Shown here in pieces: positions 34,165-43,634 of a DNA stretch of 64,000 bases; the first letter of the stretch is position 1, and each line of letters begins with the position of its first letter. The notes beneath the pieces were generated by a model. That model saw only the letters and a list, made by a program, of their open reading frames with translations, was not told the DNA's origin and ran no database searches. The position numbers were made by a program, and so were the translations under genes. The stretch comes from Tetracladium setigerum. Its lineage: Eukaryota > Ascomycota > Leotiomycetes > Helotiales. The stretch spans positions 1,736,001 through 1,800,000 of the forward strand of contig PZJY01000010.1 in NCBI GenBank assembly GCA_031472005.1. The letters are read 5' to 3'.

Positions 34165-34590
34165 TAATTACCAGGAACCTAATAGTATAAATAATTTATT
34201 AGTACCAACAACTATATAGCACTAGGAATTCAATAGTACAAACAATTCATTGGTACTAGAAACTATAGAGTACTAGGAATTTAGTAGTATAAATAATTTA
34301 TTAGTACTATAAAACAACTAGTACCGGATATTTAATAGTACTAGGAACTTCTCAGTGCTATAAACTATCTAGTACCAGGAATTTCTTAGTACCACTAACT
34401 ATCTAGTACTAAGAGTTTAGTAGTACTAAGAATTTCTTAGTACCACAGACTATCTAGTACTAGGAATTTAATAATACTAAGAATTTAGTAGTACTAGGAA
34501 TTTAGTAGTACAAAAGATTTATTGGTACCACAAACTGAATAGTACCACGAGCTGAATAGCACCACGAGCTGAATAGTACTAGGATTTTAA
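34165..34590. repeat. TAGTAC palindrome array
   Basis: About 430 bp made of 20-24 bp units such as CTAGTACTAGGAATTTAGTA and TAGTACCACAAACTGAATAG. The six-base palindrome (T/C)AGTAC(T/C) returns every 10-13 bases in alternation with GGAATTT. It lies between the two pseudokinase genes and is unlike the other spacer motifs. Confidence 0.85.
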
Positions 34591-34619
34591 GATCCTGTAA
34601 CTCCTGGAAGAAGTGCTCA

Positions 34620-34826
34620 AGCTAGGCTATTGAAGGCTAAAGTGAGGTGGTGATCAAACCCATCCGAATGTTGAGGGTCCAAACCATCAAAATCACCACG
34701 TGACATCAGGCATACCCTTCACAAAACTGCTTGCCACGACTGCTTCTTCTTGCATCCTCGATAATTATATGTTGAAAAAGATTACAAAGTCTCCTGCACA
34801 CATTAAGCTACTTCTGCATCGAAACA
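34620..34826. promoter_or_regulatory. Upstream region of pseudokinase 2 with CCCTCAA-type elements
   Basis: GTGAGGTGGTGATCAAACCC (34,651) and GAATGTTGAGGGTCC (34,662-34,676) belong to the dispersed family seen before other cargo genes. They stand 150-180 bases before the start codon. Confidence 0.5.
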
Positions 34827-35855
34827 ATGAGTCAACCAGTGCAACGTCACTTGAGAAGAGTTCAGGCATTTTTGGGTCACCCATCTGATAATACTAACGA
34901 AGCTCCCTTACGACCAACAGAATCAGGAACACCCGAGAAGGTTCGAAGAATGCTAAGAGTATTACTCAAGAATCCATGGGACGACTACACCTTTGTTCGG
35001 CATCTTGGCCATACGACTTTAACACTACGCAAAGCATCGTCCTTCCAGCTTGCTGACATTCGTGAGGTTCCTGCTTTTGAACTATTGGGGGACCCCCCGA
35101 TTCTTTCTCAGATCAAACACCCTAACATCGCAACCATTAACGAAATATATTCCTACAATAATAGAGCTTTCCTTGTTACAGAATATCTCGAAGTCTCTTT
35201 CGCTCAGTTGAAATTCCAGAAGTATGATCTTGAAGAGCGAGAAATCGCGACAATAATTGCCGAAGTACTACCTACCTCTAATATAAACAAAGTCACAGCT
35301 AAGAAAAATAGGTCCTAAAGGGTGTTGCTTATATCTCTTCCTTGAGACTCTCTTGTAAAGAACTCTCACAAGAAAACATCTGGTTGTCATTGGATGGGCA
35401 CATCAAACTTGGTTAGCTTTCCCTATATGTAAAACGAAACATGTACTCATGTGCTTTTCAAAGTCCTAGATCCGCGAAAAATCAAGTATAATGACCTATA
35501 TGAGAGCCCTAAGATCTCACAGGTTCTACTTGACTTTCCAATTTTAGCTGAAATCATAGAAGAAATGATGCTTTCGCGCTATCACCTCACCCCAGACGAT
35601 GAGGAATGGACTAAAGATGCACTTGATTTCCTCTCATGTGCCCTATCAGGCTCATTTGAGAGCTTGATGAATGTAAGCAAGGAGGTACTACATTGCGAAC
35701 ATCGCTGACCAGACTAGCATTGTTTTCTTGCGCAAGCTACATCTGCAAGGAGGCTGATTCCACGCATCCGTTTCGCCTACGAAGCTGAGCGTGGATCTCG
35801 GGATTCCGATAGCAAAGAGCAAGATTTTGATTTTGATTTTATTACTTCGGCTTAA
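34827..35855 (+). CDS. Protein kinase-like pseudokinase 2
   Basis: Starts MSQPVQRHLRRVQAFLGHP. The kinase-like part reads WDDYTFVRHLGHTTLTLRKA, PPILSQIKHPNIATINEIYS, RAFLVTEYLEVSFAQLK. After intron 1 (GTACTACC...AAAATAG, about 35,265-35,311) it gives VLKGVAYISSLRLSCKELSQ and ENIWLSLDGHIKL: Asn and Lys of the catalytic loop are kept, but HRD is LSCKEL. After intron 2 (GTTAGC...TTCAAAG, about 35,411-35,463) the DFG place reads VLDPRK. A third intron near 35,671-35,719 leads to a Phe/Asp-rich tail (DFDFDFITSA). Same fold and same losses as the gene upstream, so a tandem duplicate that has diverged. Confidence 0.68.
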
Positions 35856-36099
35856 CAGATGTACCATTTCATCTACCAGGATGTCAGAGCGAATTATACG
35901 ACTAACTCCTCACGTTTTATGTGGATGCATAGCTGAGAAAGTGTAATAGCTCGGCTTCAATTTATATGAATAACAGTTTTAAGGTCCTCGACTAGGTATG
36001 GAGGTTTATGAGCAAGGGAAAGAAGGTATGAGACTAGTATGTGAACCAAAGAGAGAAGAAGTATAAACTTGAAGATCCTCTACGGTTTATACACACGAT

Positions 36100-36393
36100 T
36101 AGGCTGTAAAAAAAACCGCGGGTTGCTAAGAAATCCACGGTTATCCGCCCCATGGGGCGGTTTTTTATTTTTTAATAGAACCCATGGGTCGAGTTCAAAT
36201 ATATTTATTACCCATGGGGCCCCATTAAGTGCTAAGAGTCCTTTTTATTTCTATTTTAAGGCTTTTATATCTATTTTAAGACTTTTTTTAAGGGCCTTGG
36301 CAGCGTATGGGGCCCCATGGGTCGGGTTGGGTCGAGGGCATCATGGGGCGCTGACCTGAAAACCCGCCCCATGGGGCCCCATTTGACAGCCTA
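36100..36393. mobile_element. hAT-like MITE with 8-bp target duplication
   Basis: Ends TAGGCTGTAAA and, inverted, TAGGCTGTCAAA. It is flanked on both sides by the exact 8-bp repeat CACACGAT (36,092-36,099 and 36,394-36,401), the duplication size of hAT elements. The interior is made of CCCATGGGGC / GGGGCCCCATGGG palindromes around an AT-rich centre and has no transposase. 294 bp. Confidence 0.88.
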
Positions 36394-36811
36394 CACACGA
36401 TCCTACTTACTTGCCACGCTACTCCATGCTCTCTCCCGTGTGCTACCTGAGACTCTAATACCATCCCCTCCTTCAGGGCGAGCGTCCACGATCGCTTTCT
36501 CTTTATGACTGGCCATATCCCAGGACCCTATATTATCCTAATTCCCTATCATATATGTCACGTGAGCATTACTAAGCTGCTGATCTGTTTATGTATAAGT
36601 CCATCGCTGTCCCCTTCTCAACCTTTGTTCTCTTACCGCCCCCTCTCCTACACCTCCCCCCTCTCCCACACCGCCCCATGCGCCTACCAGAACTCGCCTT
36701 ACATTGTGCCGCTTCTCGAAGACGTGGCCCTCAAGCCTTTTCCCTTAGTGAGTCTTCGCCTTCAGAATTTACCTTATATTTGATAATAACCCTAACTCAT
36801 CTCAGCTTATC

Positions 36812-37525
36812 TTGGAACGTCTCCTTGACATGGAAGAGTTTGGCACGGCTCCATTGGCTACGTGTCAAAATGAAGTCATAGGCTTTGGACCCCTCGCACG
36901 CGAAATCCAAGTCATGATTCTCCGACATCTCGATCTCCTCACTCTCTTGACCTCTGCTCAACTAGTGTGCCGAGAGTGGCGCCAGCTCATTACCACGACG
37001 ATATCTCTTCAGGAAATGCTATACTTCAAGCCAGAAGATACTATATCTTCACGCAGCAAGCTGATCAATCCGTTGCTTCAGGCACGGTTTCCGCGTTGCT
37101 TTCCAGTTGGCCTCCAGTTTATAGAGGCAAAAGACCTACCTTTATATTTCGATATAAATGATAATCGATTTATAAGAAAGGAGGCAAGCTGGCGACGTAT
37201 GTTAATCTCTCAGCCAAGTATCAAGAAGTTGGGAATATATACAAGATATGATTATTTCCCGACCGTCGACTACTGCGACACGAGTATGCAAACTTATGAT
37301 AGTGAGCTACGTATGGAAGGCTATTATACCAATATTCGAAAGTGTTTTGTAGACAATGAAGATTTGAGGTTCTCTGTGTCTTGGGATATTGATAAGAGGG
37401 ATAAGCAAGACTTTATAAATAAAGGTGATATTGATCAATCTTTTCCTAAGTACTGGGTAGAGAACATTGGATATATTTTGGAATCAGGAGCCGAATGTAT
37501 AATACGGAAAATCTATAGTAGTTAA
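36812..37525 (+). CDS. F-box-like protein
   Basis: A 237-residue ORF. The F-box is FGPLAREIQVMILRHLDLLT, then LLTSAQLVCREWRQLITTTI. The next block (MLYFKPEDTI, then NPLLQARFPRCFP, then EASWRRMLISQPSIKKLGIY) is the usual order for this fungal F-box family. Ends IRKIYSS; the DNA of the last codons recurs at 29,024-29,056. The Met at 36,830 is an alternative start. The hairpin motif GTCTCGGCACGC stands 200 bases after the stop. Likely an SCF adaptor; substrate unknown. Confidence 0.65.
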   Translation: MERLLDMEEFGTAPLATCQNEVIGFGPLAREIQVMILRHLDLLTLLTSAQLVCREWRQLITTTISLQEMLYFKPEDTISSRSKLINPLLQARFPRCFPVGLQFIEAKDLPLYFDINDNRFIRKEASWRRMLISQPSIKKLGIYTRYDYFPTVDYCDTSMQTYDSELRMEGYYTNIRKCFVDNEDLRFSVSWDIDKRDKQDFINKGDIDQSFPKYWVENIGYILESGAECIIRKIYSS

Positions 37526-37725
37526 TAATAGTGGTTGTCGGCGTAAAAGTGGTATATACCTCGTTGTAGTATTGAATATATCGGCTAGCTTATGATAAAG
37601 TGTATAGAGAGAAAAGCCGAAAGTGGAAGACGGCTGATTTTGCTGGCTGGGTACAAACCACGAGCGTTTAATAGATTTTATGTCGCTTGAACTCGAAGTA
37701 CCTACGATTTGTCTCGTTATAGGGG

Positions 37726-37751
37726 GTCTCGGCACGCAGGGAGAGACGTTA
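37726..37751 (+). repeat. Dispersed hairpin motif, copy 2
   Basis: Same 26 bases as copy 1 (GTCTCGGCACGCAGGGAGAG + ACGTTA), 200 bases after the F-box stop. Confidence 0.7.
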
Positions 37752-37864
37752 TGCGATTTAAGACATAAGGTACATGAAATTGGTTTTCCATTGGCAGTTT
37801 TCCACGTTGTATTCTATGTTTAATCTAAGACTGAAGCAGCTCAACCACCCTCTCGTCCCGTCCC

Positions 37865-38251
37865 GCTATATATCGAGGTTTTCTGGTTGGGGAGCCGTCG
37901 GCGTGTCGAAGTTATGTGGTGTAAGATTCGTTGGCGTAGGGTACGCAAAGTCCTAAATCATACGAATTAGTTGCCCGCCAGGTCTACGCCAATTTAACTT
38001 ACAATATCTGACTTTAGTGGCCACCAAGAATCGTCATTGATTGAACGGTATGCAGTGACTCGGCCTCGCCGGCGAACGAATAGAGCAACCTCAAACCCAG
38101 GAATTTGCCCCAATTCGTGGGCTTTTTTAACTAACGTGCGCTTCCTTGCTGAGGACCCCTTGTATGGATTTCTTTTTTTGCCATCGTGTTGCGATACAGG
38201 ATAGGCTCCGTGGGAGTAATGGACTACCTCACAAAATGAGATCCTTCTCAA
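37865..38251 (-). CDS. MADS-box-like small protein, two exons
   Basis: Exon 1 contains SARKRTLVKKAHELGQIPGF then EVALFVRRRGRVTAYRS, a clear partial MADS domain (basic helix, KKAHELG, beta strand). A GTAAGT...GATTTAG intron of about 50 bp (about 37,950-38,000) leads to exon 2, DFAYPTPTNLTPHNFDTPTA, ending at 37,865. No ATG is in frame before the basic helix. The sequence ATGGCAAAAAAAG at about 38,181-38,193 would start M-A-K-K-R-N-P-Y if the A-run were one base longer, so a homopolymer deletion probably hides the start. Five tandem GATCAC...CCCTCAATT units lie upstream. Confidence 0.62.
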
Positions 38252-38280
38252 TATTATATAGAGTAGAAATGGTCGATATG

Positions 38281-38409
38281 AGGTGGGTCATTACAAACGT
38301 CAATTTCAGGTGGGTGATCACTACCCTCAATTTTAGGTGGGTCATCACAACCCTCAATTTAGGTGGGTGATCACAACCCTCAATTTCAGGTGGGTGATCA
38401 CTACCCACC
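38281..38409. repeat. Five-unit 26-bp tandem repeat upstream of the MADS-like gene
   Basis: Units AGGTGGGT(G/C)ATCAC(T/A)ACCCTCAATTT. Each holds GATCAC and CCCTCAA. They sit 30-160 bases before the MADS-like gene (minus strand) and 160-290 bases before the F-box/LRR gene (plus strand), that is, in a divergent promoter. Confidence 0.85.
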
Positions 38410-38566
38410 AAAACAAGGGTAAGTTACCTCAATCTACGAATTGCACGAATTAACGGTGATTCTAATATACGAGGATAAATAAAAATCATATGTTTAGAAT
38501 TAAACATGCCCGTCCCTACTTCCTAAGTTTCTCACGCCATTGTCTCACACTCTTTGTTTCAAGAAC

Positions 38567-40476
38567 ATGGCCTGGAAATGCATACCTACTGAGGTGCAAG
38601 AAATGATTATTCGTCAGGTAAGCCCTCACTCCTCTACACAAGTAGACATCTAACCCAAGTAGCTTTCTAATAAAGCAGATGTTGCAAGGATACGCGCAGT
38701 CTCGAAACACTTCCAGGATACCGCTCTCCGATTTCTGTACAGAACTATTGAGATAGAAGCAAAAGATGAGTGGCAGCTTGTAGATTTAAATCTTGCTCCA
38801 CTTTTGCGAACTTTACATGAGCATCCAGAATATGTCAAATATATTAAGAATGTTCGCATATCCGCTCCAATCCATCGAAACGTCAAATACCGCTGCCTTC
38901 ACCTATATGAAAGGGATAGCAAATATACGAAAGCCTATCAAGAAGGATACGAAGAGCTGCACGATAAAAGCTGTGAGGACGAAGACTGGGAGAATACTGA
39001 GCCAAGTCAGAAAGTGACTTTAAGCGACCTCGGCTCTAGTGTTCTAGCCTTTCTGCGCCGTTTGCGGGATAATAGCCTACGTAGCTTCTCGTAAGTATTT
39101 CCCTTACGCCGCCACTTCTTCTAACTTTGACTGTAGATGGCAGCTAGGAACATGTGTGCCTTCTGAGTTACTCGGCACTTCTGGGCACTTGCCAACAAAG
39201 CAGAACCAAATTGAGTCTCTATCACTCCTTACAGACTCCTGGTGCCAGCTGAACAATGGGACCAAACAGACTAATCAGACCATTCCTGAACTTAAATACT
39301 TTACTTCTCTTCGATCAATTTCCTGGCGGGGGATACATCTGAGAAGTGATTTTTTGGCTTTGCGAGGTGCGCTCCAGGCAAACTCGAAGCATCTCAAAAC
39401 ATTAGAGCTGGATCTAGTCGAATGGAGCTCTGCTGAGCTTTACTACTATAACTCTAAAGGATGGAAGCACGATAAAACTCGACACTTCTTGGCCTATGAG
39501 GTATTGCAGCTGGACACCAGAGGTCAAGAAGTAAAATTCCCATCATTGGAAACTTTATCCCTGTCTGGGGTTTCATATCATATTGCAGCCCTTAATTTTG
39601 CATCGGCCTTCAATTTTAGCAGGCTTCGTTCATTGAAATTGAATAAATGTCCGCACATACAAAACTTTCTCAAGGCTATTGTGGAAGCAAGCCAACCTAT
39701 TCGACTGACATTGCTGGAACTAGTTATGGACGGGGATGAGCCTGCTGATCCTTTGATCAGCTTTTTGGAATCCTTTAGAGGTCTTGAAGCTTTCCATCTG
39801 CTCACACACGACAATGTAATCAGCGAAAGACTATGGAATTCGATTCTCCTTCACCAGTCAACTTTGAAACAACTTGTCTACCATGAAAGGCTACATGAGG
39901 ATGAGCAAACAATCAACAAGTTTATTCTTCCTTGGACCAGGACTCCGCGGGACACTGTTCCCAGTCTGGGGATTCGCTATGTTGGTTTATGTTGCTCAAT
40001 CTCGGAGCTAGTAGGTCTTTCTCTATCTGAAATTGAAATACAATTAACGTAGTAAACAGGAGTCTAGTCTCGGCGCCCTTGCTACAAATACCCTGGAACT
40101 TCTACATATTCGGAGAACGGAGTTTGACAAGCATGAGAGGCATATGAACTATATGGGATCCTCATCTAGCAGCAAAAACTTCTATGGCGAACGTAAAATT
40201 AAGGCCCGAGAGCTACACAACTTCGCTGAATGGGTTTTTGGGCCACATGGATTTCCTCGGCTTCAATTGTTAGCGTGTGGCGACTTCTCATATGGAAATC
40301 GCTATTCTCAGCAAAATACTCTACTACGTCGAAGGTTGGGAACGACGAATTGCACCACCCATGCAGAACCGCTGAGCTTCGAAGTCATGAAGATCAATAG
40401 CTGGAATCGTATGGATGATATTAATACATATCTGGAAATATTAGAGGCATGCCCTGTAGGTTATTCAAGTACATAG
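38567..40476 (+). CDS. F-box protein with leucine-rich C-terminus
   Basis: Exon 1 MAWKCIPTEVQEMIIRQ joins, after a 45 bp intron (GTAAGC...CCAAGTAG), to LSNKADVARIRAVSKHFQDT and ALRFLYRTIEI, a typical F-box. A second intron near 39,090-39,136 (GTAAGT...GACTGTAG) joins to WQLGTCVPSELLG. Repeated leucine-rich segments follow (LKTLELDLVEWSSAE, FPSLETLSLSGVSY, LRSLKLNKCPHIQ). A third intron, about 40,012-40,059 (GTAGGTC...GTAAACAG), restores the frame to LGALATNTLELLHIRRTEFD and the stop at 40,476. All junctions keep the frame, so the gene is intact. Expected SCF adaptor with LRR-like substrate platform. Confidence 0.75.
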
Positions 40477-40735
40477 GCAACCACCCCACTAAATTTTAGA
40501 CCCCTAAATACGAGTAATATCCAAGTACGGAAGGAGAGACAATCCAAAAACGGCATGAAAACATGTGTTGAAGTAGAAGCATGGACGAGTGTAAATTCAT
40601 CGAAATCTAGTATGTGAAGAGCACATTTCTTACTATGGATATGATTACTTTTTATTGTAGTTGGGTTAAGCAATAAATTACGCAGAAAAGTTGAGAATCC
40701 TTGCGATTTGATTAGTCTGTCTCGGCACACAATGT

Positions 40736-40761
40736 GTCTCGCTACGCAGGGAGGGACGTTA
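40736..40761 (+). repeat. Dispersed hairpin motif, copy 3
   Basis: GTCTCGCTACGCAGGGAGGGACGTTA-type (26 bases), preceded by a partial GTCTCGGCACAC at 40,719. It is 260 bases after the F-box/LRR stop. One U-G pair replaces U-A in the stem, so pairing is still possible. Confidence 0.6.
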
Positions 40762-40881
40762 CCATTATGACTTCTAAACTCCCCTCCAGCGAGGCTGAGC
40801 GATTGGCCGCAGCCTCAGCCTGGCAACTCTTCCACAAATCTTCACCGCTCAGCTGAGTGACATAAGCGAAACTTTCGCGGC

Positions 40882-41123
40882 CACCAGTGGGTGACAGAAT
40901 TCGTGCCGCACTCCGAAAGTTATGTAATCAGAACACCAATTCAGTGAGGGTATTAATTAATTACTATCCTCTTTATATAACAACAACGCTTATGATTTCT
41001 ATCTATTTAAATAAGAGTTTTTACTCGCTAGAAACTTTTTCGGAATAAATAATTAACATTTAGGCCAAAAGACATAACTTTTGGTGGTTTTAAGTGCGGC
41101 ACGAATTCTGTCACCCACTGGTG
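40882..41123. mobile_element. 242-bp TIR MITE
   Basis: The ends share 31 identical inverted bases beginning CACCAGTGGGTGACAGAATT. A further inner match AAAGTTATGT stands on both sides after a short indel. A possible 4-bp duplication, CGGC, lies at 40,878-40,881 and 41,124-41,127. The centre is AT-rich with no ORF. Confidence 0.82.
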
Positions 41124-41254
41124 CGGCTGGTGGCGGCAATTACTGAGGTGTGTGATGCACAGCCTCGCGTTAGTGGCTTCTCCGCATCTACCCTATATAA
41201 ACTCCGCTGTCTCCCACCTTACAAGTCTCCTCTGCGAAATATTAAACTCTCACG

Positions 41255-41784
41255 ATGGGCCCCTTTAACTCCAACTGCACTCAACAATTCCACCTATTCC
41301 CTGAGCTCTCCTACGAACTCCGGGCACTAATCTAGAGGTTCTCTTTCTGCCGCCCTATTCAAGTTCAACTCGAACTAGGTACCGGGAGCATTCCAGCGCT
41401 TTTACCTGAGCATATACAAGGCCTTTGTTCGTTCTCATATAATAAAAACACTACTCCACCAGCCCTTCTTACTTATAAAGAATCTCGCGATATAGCCCTT
41501 TTATCTTACGATTGCTTTCCCCTTGGACTATCCATAATCGCAATCATTTTCCCGATCTGCCCACTATATATTATGATCCCTTGTACGATAACATTCATCT
41601 AGAGGGAGTAGCGGAGTTGTTTGAATATGCGACACGAATCGGATTACGTCCATCAGGCATAGAAACTTTGGCGATGGAAATCAGTGCCTTCGCGGCGAGC
41701 CAATTTCCCGGATCTCCTATGAAGGTTTCCTGGATAGTTAGCAAGCAGCAAAGCATAGATAGAGGAACTGGAACTAGCGAGTAA
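41255..41784 (+). pseudogene. 2EXR-like protein, pseudogene
   Basis: Opens with MGPFNSNCTQQFHLFPELSY, then ELRALI-stop-RFSF: the family's conserved Trp (LRxxIW) is TAG, a G-to-A change as RIP would make. The reading continues with VQLELGTGSIPALLPEHIQG and PPALLTYKESRDIALLSYDC (second conserved block). Near 41,512 it moves by one base into HFPDLPTIYYDPLYDNIHLE, which runs to 41,784. One stop and one frameshift. It sits beside the MITE and two related genes. Confidence 0.6.
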
Positions 41785-42649
41785 GCTCTACTATATTACT
41801 TTCATCTTTACAAGCTAATCGATATCTCAGGAGAGCTCCTAAACTGATTTACCAAACAAAGCTGCATCGACCGAGGAAGCTACCCCGAGTGAGGATGCGG
41901 CGAGGATACCGGGAATCCTGATACCAAAGGGAGTGCACGCAGCTTAGCAAGGAGGTCCGGAAGGTAATGGGACAATAAGGGCAGACGGCGAGTGAAGTTG
42001 TGGCAAGAGGCTTGGGAAAGAGTTATAAATGATTAATCAGATTCCTAGCTTGAGAAACCACAAGGACGAGGAGAGTGTTCAGTTTAGCGGGGAGGTAGGG
42101 ATACCGACAACGTTCGCAGCGTTATGTGCCTCTGTTGTCGTCATCTGGGTTGATACCGAGCTTGATAAGCTGTGATTGTAGAGGCTAGGTTTCTGCAAGA
42201 TAAATTACAATCCGAGGCTCTCACTATGGGGAGAATTGCGTCGGATGCTATTGCTGACTCGGTATTGTTGCTGACAAAAGGGCCTTAGGTTCAGGGCTGG
42301 CACAGGCACCAAAAGCTTGATTAATAGATAGCGATATAATACAGTAAACCCCTTATTTCTAATAATCTATAACTTAGTGTAGAGATTGAGATGCGTGAAG
42401 TCAAAGTACCTCTTGATTTTCTCGGCACGCACGGAGGGACGTTACGGTAAAGATCTTAAATTTCTATCTCCGGACGAATTAATTAAGTCTGGAATATCAG
42501 CCAGGACCAACCAGTGCCGTCGTGGTTGACGCCATCACTACTTGTGCAGTATTGAGGATCAAGCTCGGCCTCTAAATAAAACTCGTCGATTTTGTAAGTA
42601 TTTTTTACCATGTTTAATTAACCTCTGACTTCTATTAATCTCCTCGAAA
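41785..42649. other. Spacer with hairpin motif copy 4
   Basis: No gene supported. TTCTCGGCACGCACGGAGGG + ACGTTA at 42,419-42,444 is a diverged copy of the hairpin motif, with one arm no longer pairing. Confidence 0.4.
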
Positions 42650-43634
42650 TTACATGTCGCCTGCCTTCTTCACTTTGGATCCTTTTCTTCCTTCCTTCAT
42701 AATCTCTTCTTCATCCTCTTCTCCATGCCCTTTTCTTTTCCTCAATGTTCTCTTCCTTCTATCCTGTACTCTATCCCTATCTTTCTTCCTCCTTTCCTTC
42801 TCCCGATTCTCAAACCATTGCAATTCAAGAATAAGTAGTGGCAGATTCTCCTTCATTTCCTCTCTTCCAAATTTCCGTCCATTGTATCGATCGTGTGGTG
42901 CATTCGTCCATCGTATCACTTCGGTAAGATATCGAATTATTATTTTTTCTCGTTCTTGGGGGAGCCACAAACTTTCTATATTGCTATTCTTTTCCATTTT
43001 AAGGAATTGGACAATTTTAGAAATTCTTATTGTTGGTTCCAGATATTTGTTTTGTAGCGCGACAACACAGGGAGGAGGATCGTCATCGGGTATGTCGTTA
43101 CAAGGGGCATCATCTTCACTGTCGTAAAGAGTATCGTAAAGGTTATAGTGGTTCATACGGCCACAGTTTTGAATGATATGCTCAAATGTTGGAAGCATTG
43201 CATCAGGAGCGCGATGGACCAAGGTAATCAATTCAGGAGCTCCCCACAGTGTTGGTATAATCATCCACCAGAGGCGAGATATCTTTTCGAGAATTTTGAT
43301 ATCAATGACGATAGTCTGCGGTGTTGGCTTTATCCTATAGGCAACATAAGATCGGTCCTCCAACTCAATTATGAACTTGGGGATAGTAAATTCGCAATCT
43401 AAATTCGATCGATATTGCTTAGGTATTAAGTTATCGAGGTATAATATCGAATTAGTGCGAAAGACTATCTTAGTGTCTAATTTGACCTCTTCGATAACGA
43501 ATAACTGTTCAACTATACACTATTAGAAAATTCTTCTAGATTAAGTTAAAGAGCTTTCATATACCTCTATCAGTCTGGTTATCAGACTCACCCGTCATAT
43601 TAGCAATTTCCTGCGTGGCTTGTGAACAAGTCAT
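42650..43634 (-). CDS. 2EXR-related protein with basic C-terminus
   Basis: A short first exon (MTCSQATQEIANMT) with a GGTGAGT donor joins across an 80 bp intron (about 43,512-43,592) to VEQLFVIEEVKLDTKIVFRT. It reads on through FTIPKFIIELEDRSYVAYRI, IVIDIKILEKISRLWWMIIP and a long basic tail (REKERRKKDRDRVQDRRKR). The middle resembles the C-terminal half of 2EXR-type proteins, but the LPxELRxxIW start is absent, so it may be a truncated or rearranged member. The basic tail suggests a nuclear location. Family assignment is tentative. Confidence 0.5.

Noticed and set aside
42654..43127. 157-codon plus ORF rich in Ser/Phe/Leu
   Set aside because: Antisense to the basic tail of the minus-strand 2EXR-related gene.
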